Below are positions 8,765-17,079 of a stretch of 36,559 nt of DNA, piece by piece. Location: positions 1 through 36,559 of the forward strand of contig CAYVOX010000017.1 in NCBI GenBank assembly GCA_964453035.1. The letters run 5' to 3'. Source of the DNA: CAYVOX01 sp964453035. Lineage in GTDB: Bacteria; Chloroflexota; Anaerolineae; Anaerolineales; Anaerolineaceae. The notes under the pieces were generated by a model, which saw only the letters and a list, made by a program, of their open reading frames with translations, had not been told where the DNA came from and did not search any database. A program made the position numbers and the translations under genes. Within the stretch, counting starts at the first letter, position 1. The number at the start of each line of letters is the position of its first letter.

Positions 8765-10207
8765 CTATGTTGAAATTCTCCATGCTGCGGCGCAAAGCCC
8801 CAGCAGGAACCAGAAATAAGGCAGGGCAAAGGTATCAACGCTGAATCCCTCCACCAGCAGTCCCAGCACCACCAGCTGCCCCGCCAGCCCCAGCGCGCGC
8901 TTGATCGGCGCCGCGCTGGAAGAAAGCGCATCCCCGTTGGCCCACTGCAGAAAGAGCCACGCAGCAAAAAAAGCCAGTCCCACAAGGCCGGTCTCAGCCA
9001 GCAAGCGCGGCCACAGGGCTTTGGTGTTGGGCAGCGCGCTTTCGCGGTAGAGAATCTGGTTCACCTCGGTCAGCCCGTATCCGTAACCGGGCATTTTCTG
9101 CGGGAAGAAATAGCCGCTGTTGCCCAATCCCACCCCCAGCCACGGGTAATCGTTGAACACCCCCCAGCCCGTCTGCCAGAAGACCAGCCGCTCGGCAATT
9201 TGCAGCTGGTTGGCATACGCCAGGAACCCATCCTGCGCCAGGGTTGAAAAATCAAAAAGCCGCTCCATGCGGTAATCCAGCCTGGAAAGCGCAGCCCCCG
9301 TGCCCAGCAGCAGCGCCAGGTAGAACACCAGCAGCCCCAGCCACAACCCCACCCGCAGCAGCCTGGCTGCCTGTTGAGTGGATGCCCTCCGTGCCAGGAT
9401 GCGCCGCTGCAGCCAGCCCACCAGGCCAGCGTTCAGCAGTATGAAGACCAGCCCCAGCATCAGCAAAAACGCCAACAGCCCCACCCGCGAAAGCGAGAGC
9501 CATAGCACAACAACACCCCCCGCCAGCAGCAAGTTCTCAAAGGAGAGCTTCATCACGCGCCAGCCGTGCGCCGAAAAGCGCCTTACGCTGGCAGCCAGCC
9601 ACAGCGGCAGGTAGAGCATGTTGAGCTGGTGAGCCAGCCAGGAGGGCTCCAGGGCAAACCCGGTCACCCGCCCCGGAAACAACTTGGTGGTCGAGAACCA
9701 GCTCTGCGCAACCACCATCCACTCCGGGTAAACTTCTTTCCACTGCCACATGCCGAACTGAAACGCGCTCCACAGCAGCAGTGCCAGCCCGCTCCAGTTG
9801 AGCCAGCGCAGCGTGGCGCGCAGCCGGCCCTCGTCCTGCGGGTAGGATGCAGCCAGCAAAAAGGTGCCAACCCCCACCACAAGTGTCGCCAGTTCCACCA
9901 GCTGCTGACGGGTAAAATTGACCGTGCGGAAAACCGGGAACTCAATAAAATACGCTGCCAGGCAGGCAACCACGGCAGAGGCAAAAAACAGCAGCAGCGG
10001 AACACTGTGCGGCAGCAGCCCGCGACCCCTCACCCACTGCGGCAGCAGCCAGGCGCCCAGCAACACCAGCGCCAGCAGCCCCGCCGGAGGCGCCACCATG
10101 CTGCCACCCGCCAGGGCGCTCACCAGCGGCAGGCTGGTCACCGGCAGTGATACCACCAGCAAAAACCACAGCCCGCCGTCAACGCGGCTGAGCAGGCGGT
10201 TTATCAC
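8765..10207 (-). CDS. O-antigen ligase / Wzy-type polymerase family membrane protein
   Basis: This roughly 480-aa protein has about eleven hydrophobic segments. A large extracellular loop holds the Wzy_C/WaaL pattern: WGVFNDYPWLGVGLGNSGYF, then PNTKALWPRLLAETGLVGLA, which matches the family HNxxLxxLAExGLxG motif with a non-histidine variant. It would polymerise or ligate polyprenyl-linked glycan outside the membrane. The frame extends 35 codons further upstream, but I prefer the GTG at 10207. It has a GAGAGG ribosome site at good spacing and yields a normal membrane N-terminus, and it overlaps the chain-length gene by 29 bp. Whether it polymerises or ligates cannot be decided from sequence. 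Confidence 0.85.
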   Translation of the reverse strand: MINRLLSRVDGGLWFLLVVSLPVTSLPLVSALAGGSMVAPPAGLLALVLLGAWLLPQWVRGRGLLPHSVPLLLFFASAVVACLAAYFIEFPVFRTVNFTRQQLVELATLVVGVGTFLLAASYPQDEGRLRATLRWLNWSGLALLLWSAFQFGMWQWKEVYPEWMVVAQSWFSTTKLFPGRVTGFALEPSWLAHQLNMLYLPLWLAASVRRFSAHGWRVMKLSFENLLLAGGVVVLWLSLSRVGLLAFLLMLGLVFILLNAGLVGWLQRRILARRASTQQAARLLRVGLWLGLLVFYLALLLGTGAALSRLDYRMERLFDFSTLAQDGFLAYANQLQIAERLVFWQTGWGVFNDYPWLGVGLGNSGYFFPQKMPGYGYGLTEVNQILYRESALPNTKALWPRLLAETGLVGLAFFAAWLFLQWANGDALSSSAAPIKRALGLAGQLVVLGLLVEGFSVDTFALPYFWFLLGLCAAAWRIST

Positions 10208-10997
10208 GGTGCAACCTCTCGGAGATGCGTTCAACCAGCCCGCCGGCCAGCGCTGCTGCGGCAAAAACAAATCCCAGCAGCGCCCCCGCCAGCACCATGC
10301 TGTTGCGGTCATTGGCTGCCGGCTGCGGGTTGGGAACAGCCGTCTCGCTCATGATGAAAGATACCGCCGGGATTAACCCCCTCGCGGCCTGTTTTTCCGC
10401 CAGGTAGCGCTCGCCCAGCGCCTGCAACTCGCGCTGCAACTCGCCCTGGCTCTGCCAGTTGCACTGCGCCGTGGAAGGCTCAACTACCGCCATGTGCTGC
10501 AGGCAGCTCTCCAGCCCTTCCAGCGAGCGGCGCAGCCCCTCAGCCTGCTCGCTGTGCCTGGCAGCCTCCACCAGTTGAGCATAGGCATTTTCAATCCAGA
10601 TATTGGCCAGCGCGGCAGCATCCTGCGGGTTGGTAAAGCGCAGGCGCAGCACCCACAGGTAATTTTTCCGCTCCAGCGATATTTTGCTCCACTCAGGGTA
10701 ACTTTCCAGGTCAATCCCCTGGATGCGCGCAATGCGGATGACCTGGTCGGGCACCGGCGGGTAGTACAGGATTGCCGCCAGCGTGCCCATGGCCATATCC
10801 TCCTCGGCAGCGCTGATTTTCCCCGTGCGCGCCAGGTCAAAGGCAAAAGCAATGCTGGCGCGCCCCTCATAAACCGGCGGGCGGCTGAGGTGCGCCAGGT
10901 ACCCCGCCACCCCGCCCAGCAGCATTAAAACCACCACCAGCCACCAGCCGCGCAGCACGCGCTGGAAGAGGGTACGGGGATAAATTTCCACAGGCAT
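10179..10997 (-). CDS. Wzz-like chain-length determinant protein
   Basis: This 272-aa protein has two transmembrane segments (about 17-37 and 232-253) enclosing a large, helical extracytoplasmic part. That is the layout of polysaccharide co-polymerases (Wzz/PCP). The first segment is followed by SRPPVYEGRASIAF, the usual beta-strand region of the family, and the second is preceded by a Pro-rich PNPQPAAN. There is no cytoplasmic tyrosine kinase domain and no Walker motif, so it resembles the non-kinase class. It would set glycan length together with the overlapping Wzy-like gene. There is no Shine-Dalgarno; TATAAT lies 6 nt upstream of the ATG and overlaps the stop of the preceding glycosyltransferase. 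Confidence 0.82.
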   Translation of the reverse strand: MPVEIYPRTLFQRVLRGWWLVVVLMLLGGVAGYLAHLSRPPVYEGRASIAFAFDLARTGKISAAEEDMAMGTLAAILYYPPVPDQVIRIARIQGIDLESYPEWSKISLERKNYLWVLRLRFTNPQDAAALANIWIENAYAQLVEAARHSEQAEGLRRSLEGLESCLQHMAVVEPSTAQCNWQSQGELQRELQALGERYLAEKQAARGLIPAVSFIMSETAVPNPQPAANDRNSMVLAGALLGFVFAAAALAGGLVERISERLHRDKPPAQPR

Positions 10998-11004
10998 AGG
11001 CTAA

Positions 11005-12102
11005 TTATAAATCAGAAGGGTGCTCCAGGGCTGCCCGGCAGGTCTGCAAAACAGTTTCAGCCGCCCGCTCCCAGCTGCGCGCCGAGAGATAATCCTCGCG
11101 CAGGGTGCGCCCCATGCGCTCCGCCAGAACCGGGTCGACCAGCAATCGCTGCAGAGCCTCCGCCAGCGCCGCCGCATCTCCCGGTGCAACCAGCAATCCC
11201 GTCTTTCCATCTTCCAGTTGCTCGGGCAGTCCGCCGGTGCGCGTGGCAACCACCGGCAGCGCAAAACTGGCCGCGATAGGCAATACCCCCGATTGCGAGG
11301 CGCTGGTATAGGGCAGTGCCACAATGCCAGCGCGCTTAAAAATGCCGTGAATCTCATCCTCATCAATCCAGCGGTTGATGAGCTCCACGCCCGCCAGGCG
11401 GCGCAGCACGGGCTGGTAGGCGTGCAGGCTGCCAGAGCCCGCCAGGATCAGCCGCGCCTCCGGAAACTGGCGCTGCACCTGCTCAAAAGCCGGCAGCAGC
11501 ACCTCGATGCCCTTGTACTGCGTGATGCGCCCAAAAAACAGGATGGTCTGCGGTCGCGGCGAGGGCAGCGCCTGCCCTTCGGTGTAATCCATCAATCCCA
11601 GCGGCGCCACCGAAATGCGCCCCGCCTGCACCCCGCGCCCGTAAAGGTCGGCAATCAGGCTGTGGCTGAAAACCATGCAGCGTTCGGCGCGCCACAGGCT
11701 GGGATCTTCAAAGCGCCGGATGATTTTCCCCACCAGCCCGGGATGCGGGCGCGGGTCGTGCACCATCACCACCGAGGGGGTGGGCTCCAGCGCCGCCTGC
11801 AGCGCCGCGTTCCACGGATGGATCATCGGGAAAAGCAGCACATCCGGTTGGAAGACCCGGATGCGCGCTGCCAGGGCGCGGATGCCGCGCCGGGTGAGCA
11901 GCGACCAGGCTAAACCCACCGGGTTGGAGAAGGTTTCCACCGCGTGATACGGGAAAGTTGCGCTGCGCCAGGCTGGCAGGGTTTCCTGCCGGGTGGAAAC
12001 AAACGCCTGCAGCTCAACGTGCTCCGCCAGCGCCCGCCCCAGCGCCAGGCTGATCGGTCCGCCTGCCCCGCGCCGTCCCAGGTACACCAGCGCCAGCTTC
12101 AT
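11005..12102 (-). CDS. GT4-family glycosyltransferase with variant EX7E motif
   Basis: This 365-aa protein is a GT-B fold glycosyltransferase. The N-terminal half starts MKLALVYLGRRGAGGPISLA and includes VMVHDPRPHPG. The C-terminal half has the donor-binding segments ILFFGRITQYKGIEVLLPAF and ILAGSG, then YTSASQSGVLPIAASFALPV and GGLPEQL. The usual EX7E glutamates are replaced (SQSGVLPIA), as in one recognised GT4 subgroup. The start codon overlaps the stop of the previous gene (ATGA), so the two are translationally coupled. It probably extends a lipid-linked oligosaccharide in the cytoplasm; the sugar is unknown. Confidence 0.88.
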   Translation of the reverse strand: MKLALVYLGRRGAGGPISLALGRALAEHVELQAFVSTRQETLPAWRSATFPYHAVETFSNPVGLAWSLLTRRGIRALAARIRVFQPDVLLFPMIHPWNAALQAALEPTPSVVMVHDPRPHPGLVGKIIRRFEDPSLWRAERCMVFSHSLIADLYGRGVQAGRISVAPLGLMDYTEGQALPSPRPQTILFFGRITQYKGIEVLLPAFEQVQRQFPEARLILAGSGSLHAYQPVLRRLAGVELINRWIDEDEIHGIFKRAGIVALPYTSASQSGVLPIAASFALPVVATRTGGLPEQLEDGKTGLLVAPGDAAALAEALQRLLVDPVLAERMGRTLREDYLSARSWERAAETVLQTCRAALEHPSDL

Positions 12103-13253
12103 GGTTTTTTCCCTTCCCCGGGCGCGCCCGCCGTTACTTCAGCGTAGAGCGCGGTCAGGCGCTCCGCCATGCGCTCCCAGCCGTAAGTTTGTTCGTAGGC
12201 TCGCCGCGCGTTGCGCCCCAGCTGAGCACGGTAGGCAGCATCTTCCAGGCGCTGCAGCGCAGCTTCCAACTGCTCCCACGCGCCGTAGGTCACCACCTCG
12301 CCGCACGCTTCCTGCTCAATGATGCGATCCACGTTGGTGCCGCGCGCGCCCACCACCGGCTTGCCCAGCAGCATGCCCTCAAAGAGCTTGTTGGGGCTGG
12401 CAAAGCGGTGATTGGCAATCGCCGGGTCATACAGCGCCGGCAGCACATCCGCGCCCGCGTTCAATTCCAGCGCGCGGCGGTAAGGCACCTGCCCGTGATA
12501 GGTGATGTTGGGCAGGTCGCCAGCCGCCGCCAGGATCTCGTCCTGCTCAGCGCCCGAGCCCGCCAAATCGAGAGACCATTCCGGGTGAGCCGCCACCAGC
12601 TGGATGAGCGGCAGCAGGCCGCGTTCCACCTGCATCAGGCCCACGTAAGCCAGGCGCAGGCGCTGCGGGCGCTCTGTTGAGGGTTGCTCTGGCAGTTCAG
12701 GTGGTTGGTCTTCCGGGGAATTGTAAATCACTGCGCGGCGCCGTGGTTTTGCGCCCCGCACCTGCTCCCAGCGCGCGTCATCCGCCAGGATAACCGCATC
12801 CGCCTGGCCCATGCCCCACAATTCCAGGCGACGCGCCACGCTCACCAGCAGCGCGGGGGTTTTACGCAGCATATCGGCATAAAAATCAAAAATATCATAT
12901 ACCACCTGCTTGCCCCAGCGGCGTTTTGCCCACAACGCAGGCAGCAGCGTATCAAAATCGCAGGCGTGGATCACCTGGTAGCTCTCGCGGTGCTCGCCCA
13001 GCCAGCGCGCCAGGGCCGCCTGCCAGCGCAGCAATCCGGGCAGGTTGCGGATGCCGCTCTGCCAGGGCGCCAGCAGCCGTATTCGGCGGATGGGAAAGCC
13101 CGCCCCGCTATCTTCCGCGGGCAGGTCGCCATTGCGATCCCACCCCAGTGCCTGGACGGCATAGCCCGCCCGCGCCAGGGCCCGCCCGATCTTTTCAACC
13201 CGCGGATCAGGCGCAATATGGGTGGCGCGGAGGATCACAACCCCTTGGCTCAC
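12099..13253 (-). CDS. GT4-family glycosyltransferase
   Basis: This 384-aa GT-B enzyme resembles WbuB/CapM-type transferases. The N-terminus has VVILRATHIAPDPRVEKIGR, a common opening in this family, and HACDFDTLLPALWAKRRWGK. The C-terminal donor domain has LRLAYVGLMQVERGLLPLI, LDLAGSG, and ANHRFASPNKLFEGMLLGKP, where SPNK-x-FE is the family's nucleotide-sugar contact loop. The GTG start is 3 bp after the uvrD stop and the end overlaps the next glycosyltransferase by 4 bp. It is therefore the first polysaccharide gene of a run that appears continuous with surE and uvrD. The specific sugar is unknown. Confidence 0.88.
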   Translation of the reverse strand: MSQGVVILRATHIAPDPRVEKIGRALARAGYAVQALGWDRNGDLPAEDSGAGFPIRRIRLLAPWQSGIRNLPGLLRWQAALARWLGEHRESYQVIHACDFDTLLPALWAKRRWGKQVVYDIFDFYADMLRKTPALLVSVARRLELWGMGQADAVILADDARWEQVRGAKPRRRAVIYNSPEDQPPELPEQPSTERPQRLRLAYVGLMQVERGLLPLIQLVAAHPEWSLDLAGSGAEQDEILAAAGDLPNITYHGQVPYRRALELNAGADVLPALYDPAIANHRFASPNKLFEGMLLGKPVVGARGTNVDRIIEQEACGEVVTYGAWEQLEAALQRLEDAAYRAQLGRNARRAYEQTYGWERMAERLTALYAEVTAGAPGEGKKP

Positions 13254-13256
13254 GGC

Positions 13257-15590
13257 CTAGAGAATCTCCAGTCTGGCAAGCGCTGCCAGCACGCGTTTAA
13301 AACCCACCGTGTCAAAGAAAATTTCCACCACCTCTTCGCCTTCATCCACGCGGCTTGCCACCACCAGCCCCTCGCCCCACACCGGGTGCTTAACGCGCAT
13401 ATTGGCCTGGTAGGTGGGCTGCAAAATCGGTGCTGAGCGGTGCTGCGGCTCGCTGGGCGGCGCAGGCTGGCGCGGTGCAGGCGCGGAATAGGACGGGCGC
13501 GCATCCGAGCTCTCCCAGCGGCTGGTGCGTTCGCGCCGTTCCTGCCATCCACCGCGAAGTGAGGAGGATGAAGAAGATGAATATGCGCGTCCCATGCGCG
13601 CGCCTTGCCGGCGCAGCAGGCCTTCGGGAATATCATTCAAAAAGCGAGAGGGGATGCTATCCTGAAAGCTGCCGTAGGTGGAGCGCCGCTCGGCGCGCAC
13701 CAGGAAAAGCTGGTTGCGGGCGCGCGTCAACCCCACGTAAAACAGGCGGCGTTCCTCCGCCATCTCCTCCGGCTCATCCAGCGATCGGCTGTGCGGCAGC
13801 ATGCCGTCATCCAGCCCGGTGATGAACACCTGAGAAAACTCCAGCCCCTTGGCGGCGTGCAATGTCAACAGAGTGGGCGCGTCCGGTTGCTCTGGCAGCG
13901 TATCCTGGTCAGAGACCAGCGCCAGGTTTTCCAGGAACAGCGCCAGCCCGCGGTCGGAAAACTCATATGCAATGCGGCGTAATTCCTGCACGTTTTCCCA
14001 GCGTTCCTCGCCCTCGTCGGTGCTGTCGTTCAGGTAATCCTGGTAGCCAATATCCGCCAGAATGCGGTCAAACAGCCCCGGCAGCGAAAGGTCAACCCCC
14101 AGGCTGTTGCGCCAGCCAGCCAGCATGCCACCAAAATCCGCCAGCAGCAGCGCGCCGCGCCCGGAAAAGCCCCTGTAGAAGGGAGAATCCTCCCCGCGGG
14201 CCGCCAGGTCCAGCAACACCTCCCCCGCGCTGACGGCTCCACCCTGCGCAGCCAGTTGCAGCGCCACCAATGTTTTATCGCCGATGCCGCGCGCCGGCAC
14301 ATTGATGACCCGCGCCAGGCTGAGTTCATCCGCCGGGTTCTGCACCAGGCGCAGGTAGGCAATCATATCCTTCACCTCGCGCCGCCCGTAAAAGCGCTGC
14401 GCCCCCACCAGGCGGTACGGCATGCCCGCCCGCAGAAAGGCCTCTTCCAGCAGGCGCGACTGGGCATTGGTGCGGTACATCACCGCAAAATCGGCCCGGC
14501 TGGCTTTGCCGCCCTGCACCAGCTTCTGGATGGTATCCACCACGTAGGCGGCTTCGGCGTGGTCATCCACAGCTTCGTAAAGGGTGATGCGCTCGCCCGC
14601 ACCGCGCTCGGTGAACAGGTGCTTGGGCGTGCGGTGCGTGTTGCGGTCAATCACCGCGCGCGCCGCATCCAGCACGGTCTGCGTGGAGCGGTAGTTCTGC
14701 TCCAGCAGGATCTTCTGGCAGCCCGGGAAGTCCTCCTCAAAGCGCAGCACGTTGCGGTAATCAGCGCCGCGCCAGCGGTAAATGGACTGGTCTTCATCCC
14801 CCACCACGAACAGGTTCTTGCGAAAGGCGGTCAACTGCTGCAGCAGCTTATACTGCGCCAGGTTGGTATCCTGGAATTCATCCACCAGCACATGATGAAA
14901 GCGGAACCCGTAGCGCTCCTGCAGCATAGGGTGTTGCTCCAGCAGGATAACCGCATACAGCAGCAGGTCGTCAAAATCCAGGCTGTTGTTATCTACCAGC
15001 ATTTCCTGATAGCGCTGGTAGATGCGCCCCACCACCTCGTCGCGGTAATTCTGCACGGGGTAACTTTGCGGCAAGACCAGGTTGTTCTTGGCAGCGGAGA
15101 TGGCAGCGTGCACGCCGGCGGGCCGGTAGGATTTTTCATCCAGACGCAGGTCCTTCACCGCGCGCTTGATCAAATTCTCCTGGTCGTCCGCGTCCATGAT
15201 GACAAACGCATTATTGAAATGCACCACGCCCGGGTCGCGCTTGAGCACGGAAGCGCACACTTCGTTGACAAAGTTGGCCTCGCGCCTTAGGATGCGCGCG
15301 CAAATGGCGTGGAAGGTGCCCAGCCACAGCCCGCTGCCCTGCTCGCCCAGCAGGTGCTCCAGGCGGTGCTGCATCTCGCGCGCCGCCTTGTTGGTGAATG
15401 TGACCGCCAGGATGTTGGTGGGGGGAACATGCTCGCTCAGCACCAGGTAAGCGATGCGATAGGTCAGCACCCGCGTTTTACCGGAGCCAGGCCCCGCCAA
15501 TACCAGCACCTGCCCCGGAGCGGCAGTCACCGCCCGGCGCTGCTGAGGGTTGAGGTCACGCAGTAAATCGCTGGGTTCAGGCAGGGTCAT
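13257..15590 (-). CDS. UvrD/PcrA-type superfamily 1A DNA helicase
   Basis: This 777-aa ATP-dependent 3'-5' helicase works in nucleotide excision repair, mismatch repair or removal of blocked polymerases. All SF1A motifs are readable: Q-motif LNPQQRRAV, Walker A AGPGSGKT, Walker B DEFQDTN, motif III GDEDQSIYRWRGA, motif IV LEQNYRST, motif V TLHAAKGLEF and motif VI FYVGLTRARNQL. A Ser-rich linker and a C-terminal Tudor-like domain (VKHPVWGEGLV) match PcrA, which binds RNA polymerase through this domain. The frame is open to 15632, but ATG 15590 is chosen because it follows the surE stop and gives the normal N-terminus. No strong ribosome site is visible. The name pcrA or uvrD cannot be separated by sequence alone. 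Confidence 0.95.
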   Translation of the reverse strand: MTLPEPSDLLRDLNPQQRRAVTAAPGQVLVLAGPGSGKTRVLTYRIAYLVLSEHVPPTNILAVTFTNKAAREMQHRLEHLLGEQGSGLWLGTFHAICARILRREANFVNEVCASVLKRDPGVVHFNNAFVIMDADDQENLIKRAVKDLRLDEKSYRPAGVHAAISAAKNNLVLPQSYPVQNYRDEVVGRIYQRYQEMLVDNNSLDFDDLLLYAVILLEQHPMLQERYGFRFHHVLVDEFQDTNLAQYKLLQQLTAFRKNLFVVGDEDQSIYRWRGADYRNVLRFEEDFPGCQKILLEQNYRSTQTVLDAARAVIDRNTHRTPKHLFTERGAGERITLYEAVDDHAEAAYVVDTIQKLVQGGKASRADFAVMYRTNAQSRLLEEAFLRAGMPYRLVGAQRFYGRREVKDMIAYLRLVQNPADELSLARVINVPARGIGDKTLVALQLAAQGGAVSAGEVLLDLAARGEDSPFYRGFSGRGALLLADFGGMLAGWRNSLGVDLSLPGLFDRILADIGYQDYLNDSTDEGEERWENVQELRRIAYEFSDRGLALFLENLALVSDQDTLPEQPDAPTLLTLHAAKGLEFSQVFITGLDDGMLPHSRSLDEPEEMAEERRLFYVGLTRARNQLFLVRAERRSTYGSFQDSIPSRFLNDIPEGLLRRQGARMGRAYSSSSSSSLRGGWQERRERTSRWESSDARPSYSAPAPRQPAPPSEPQHRSAPILQPTYQANMRVKHPVWGEGLVVASRVDEGEEVVEIFFDTVGFKRVLAALARLEIL

Positions 15591-15600
15591 CAGGTTGCTT

Positions 15601-16410
15601 TCAGCCGCGCAGGCGGGCGTCCAGCGCCTCAAAGGAGACGCGGCTGGTCATATCCAGGCTCATCGGGCACACCGCCACTTCATGATTGTACACCAGCACA
15701 TCCACATCCGAGCCCGGCTCAATCTTCTCCCGATCGCGCAAAATGCGGTACCCCAGCGGGCCGGGTTCATCCAGCGCGCCCTTGCGCTTGAGCACCGGTT
15801 CAAAATAACGCGCCCTTGAAAGACGCGCCAGCCGCCAGGGCGTCTGCGGGGTGGCATGCGCCGGCACATCCACCTTGAGCACGTCCACATCTGGCAAAAA
15901 CTGACCGCCCAGCATGCGCTCGGCAAAATAGGCGGTGAAATACGCCGCGGTAGAGAAATCCACCGTGGTGGAGTACTGGTAATAACTGTTTTCCATCAGC
16001 TCCAGCGAGGCGGCAATCGCGGGGATGCCGAAGGAAGCCGCTTCCAGGGCTGCCCCCACCGTGCCGGAGGCGGTCACGCCTTCGCCCAGGTTTTCGCCGT
16101 AATTGATGCCTGAAACCACCAGGTCAGGCTTTTCGGGCAGCAGTTCCAGCAGGGCGTGATCCACCGTCTGCGCGGGCGTGCCGCCGATGGAATAAACCGG
16201 CCAATCCTGCTGGCCGATGCGCAGCGTGATTTTTTGAATGCGCCCATCCTGCCCGAGCGGCACGCTGCGCCCGGTACCGGAGGCCTGGTCGCGCGGGGCA
16301 GCCACGGTCACATACCCCAGGCACGAGAGCGCCTCCGCCGCAGCCCACAGGCCCGGCGATTGGATGCCGTCATCATTGGTGAGTAAAATGTGGTAACGCG
16401 TATCTTTCAT
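15601..16410 (-). CDS. surE: 5'/3'-nucleotidase SurE
   Basis: This 269-aa metal-dependent phosphatase removes phosphate from nucleoside 5'- or 3'-monophosphates and is associated with stationary-phase survival. The N-terminal metal site is complete: LLTNDDGIQSPG (Asp13, Asp14). It also has the serine region DQASGTGRSVP and the asparagine loop SGINYGENLGEGVTASGTVG. The frame runs upstream into the tRNA gene, but ATG 16410 has AAGGG 7 nt upstream and fits the family start. It is preceded by tRNA-Arg and a strong terminator whose T-run ends only 22 bp before the start. Its stop lies 10 bp before uvrD, so the two share a transcript. Confidence 0.95.
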   Translation of the reverse strand: MKDTRYHILLTNDDGIQSPGLWAAAEALSCLGYVTVAAPRDQASGTGRSVPLGQDGRIQKITLRIGQQDWPVYSIGGTPAQTVDHALLELLPEKPDLVVSGINYGENLGEGVTASGTVGAALEAASFGIPAIAASLELMENSYYQYSTTVDFSTAAYFTAYFAERMLGGQFLPDVDVLKVDVPAHATPQTPWRLARLSRARYFEPVLKRKGALDEPGPLGYRILRDREKIEPGSDVDVLVYNHEVAVCPMSLDMTSRVSFEALDARLRG

Positions 16411-16432
16411 GGACCGACCCTTGAGTTGTATC

Positions 16433-16459
16433 AAAAAGGGAGCGGAGTAATCCGCTCCC
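16433..16459 (-). terminator. Rho-independent terminator after tRNA-Arg
   Basis: On the minus strand, GGGAGCGGA and TCCGCTCCC form a perfect 9-bp stem with a 4-nt loop, followed by TTTTT. It starts 7 nt after the tRNA 3' end and ends 22 bp before the surE start codon. No separate promoter for surE is obvious between them. Confidence 0.9.
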
Positions 16460-16466
16460 TCTGGTG

Positions 16467-16541
16467 TGCCCCTGGCGTGGTTCGAACACGCAACCTTTTG
16501 CTCCGCAAGCAAACGCTCTATCCAAATTGCGCTACAGGGGC
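16467..16541 (-). tRNA. tRNA-Arg (anticodon GCG)
   Basis: This is a 75-nt cloverleaf on the minus strand. The acceptor stem GCCCCTG pairs with CAGGGGC and the discriminator is A. The D-loop contains GGA, including A20, the main arginine identity base. The anticodon stem TTTGC/GCAAA encloses the loop TTGCGGA, giving anticodon GCG, which reads CGC. The T-arm is GCGTG TTCGAAC CACGC. The D-stem (GCGC/GAGC) has one G-A mismatch. The 3' CCA is not encoded. It has its own promoter and terminator. Confidence 0.95.
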
Positions 16542-16565
16542 GCTCAACATGGCGATTGCGCCCTA

Positions 16566-16594
16566 TTTATACCGCGTCGGGGAAGAATCGTCAA
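16566..16594 (-). promoter_or_regulatory. Promoter of tRNA-Arg
   Basis: On the minus strand, TTGACG (16594-16589) and TATAAA (16571-16566) are separated by 17 bp. The predicted transcription start is near 16559, about 18 nt before the mature tRNA. It may also feed surE by read-through. Confidence 0.82.
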
Positions 16595-16664
16595 GGAGCG
16601 AAACGATAATAGTTTGTCTAATACTTCGTCACGCAGCGGAAGAATCCCACCGCTCTTACCCCCC

Positions 16665-16700
16665 TAAAAATTAAAATCCCCGCCGGTAAGGGTGGGGATT
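16665..16700 (-). terminator. Rho-independent terminator of the cold-shock gene
   Basis: On the minus strand, AATCCCC pairs with GGGGATT. Two further GC pairs follow after one mismatch, and the tail is T-rich (ttaattttt). It lies 26 bp after the csp stop codon. Confidence 0.78.
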
Positions 16701-16726
16701 CTTTGTTGGGGTGGGAATTTTCTAGT

Positions 16727-16936
16727 TTAGAGGGGGATTACATTCACAGCTTGCAAACCCTTGGGGCCCTTCTCAATCGAGAACTCCACCTTCTGCCCTT
16801 CGGTCAGGTTGCGGAAACCGTTGCCCGAAATCGCGGTGTAATGCACGAAGACATCTTCCCCGCCTTCGCGAGCCAGAAAACCGTAACCCTTGGTGGTGTT
16901 GAACCACTTGACCGTACCGACGAAACGCTCTGCCAT
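16727..16936 (-). CDS. CspA-family cold-shock protein
   Basis: This 69-aa protein is a single cold-shock (OB-fold) domain that binds single-stranded RNA and DNA as an RNA chaperone. RNP1 is read as KGYGFLARE and RNP2 as DVFVHYTAI. The opening GTVKWFNTTKG and the closing KGPKGLQAVNV are typical. RNP1 here has Leu-Ala in place of the common Ile. AAGGAG lies 9 nt before the ATG. The gene has a near-consensus promoter, a leader of about 136 nt with an internal terminator-like hairpin, and its own terminator. It is therefore monocistronic and probably controlled through its leader. Confidence 0.96.
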   Translation of the reverse strand: MAERFVGTVKWFNTTKGYGFLAREGGEDVFVHYTAISGNGFRNLTEGQKVEFSIEKGPKGLQAVNVIPL

Positions 16937-16999
16937 TGCCTTTTACTCCTTGTTCATAAAAACGGATGACAATTTGACGCTAGGGTTCCCCTGGGGTAG

Positions 17000-17032
17000 A
17001 AAAAACGGCCCACGGATTACGCCGTGTGCCGT
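17000..17032 (-). promoter_or_regulatory. Terminator-like hairpin inside the csp leader (putative attenuator)
   Basis: On the minus strand, a 10-bp stem with one mismatch (outer arms ACGGC/GCCGT, inner arms CACGG/CCGTG) and a 6-nt loop is followed by a run of T. It lies about 41-73 nt after the predicted csp transcription start and 64 nt before the csp ATG. It looks like a conditional terminator; a purely structural role in the leader is the alternative. Confidence 0.65.
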
Positions 17033-17079
17033 TGTCTATCTGCATCCAACGAGAACTACAAGCATCCTACTAAGAAAAA

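Noticed and set aside
9566..10150. Long plus-strand open frame opposite the wzy-like gene
   Set aside because: It is Gln/Arg/His-rich and lacks a domain or ribosome site; it mirrors the GC-rich codon pattern of the gene on the other strand.
14256..15290. 344-codon plus-strand open frame opposite uvrD
   Set aside because: It has no recognisable domain and the opposite strand encodes every helicase motif.
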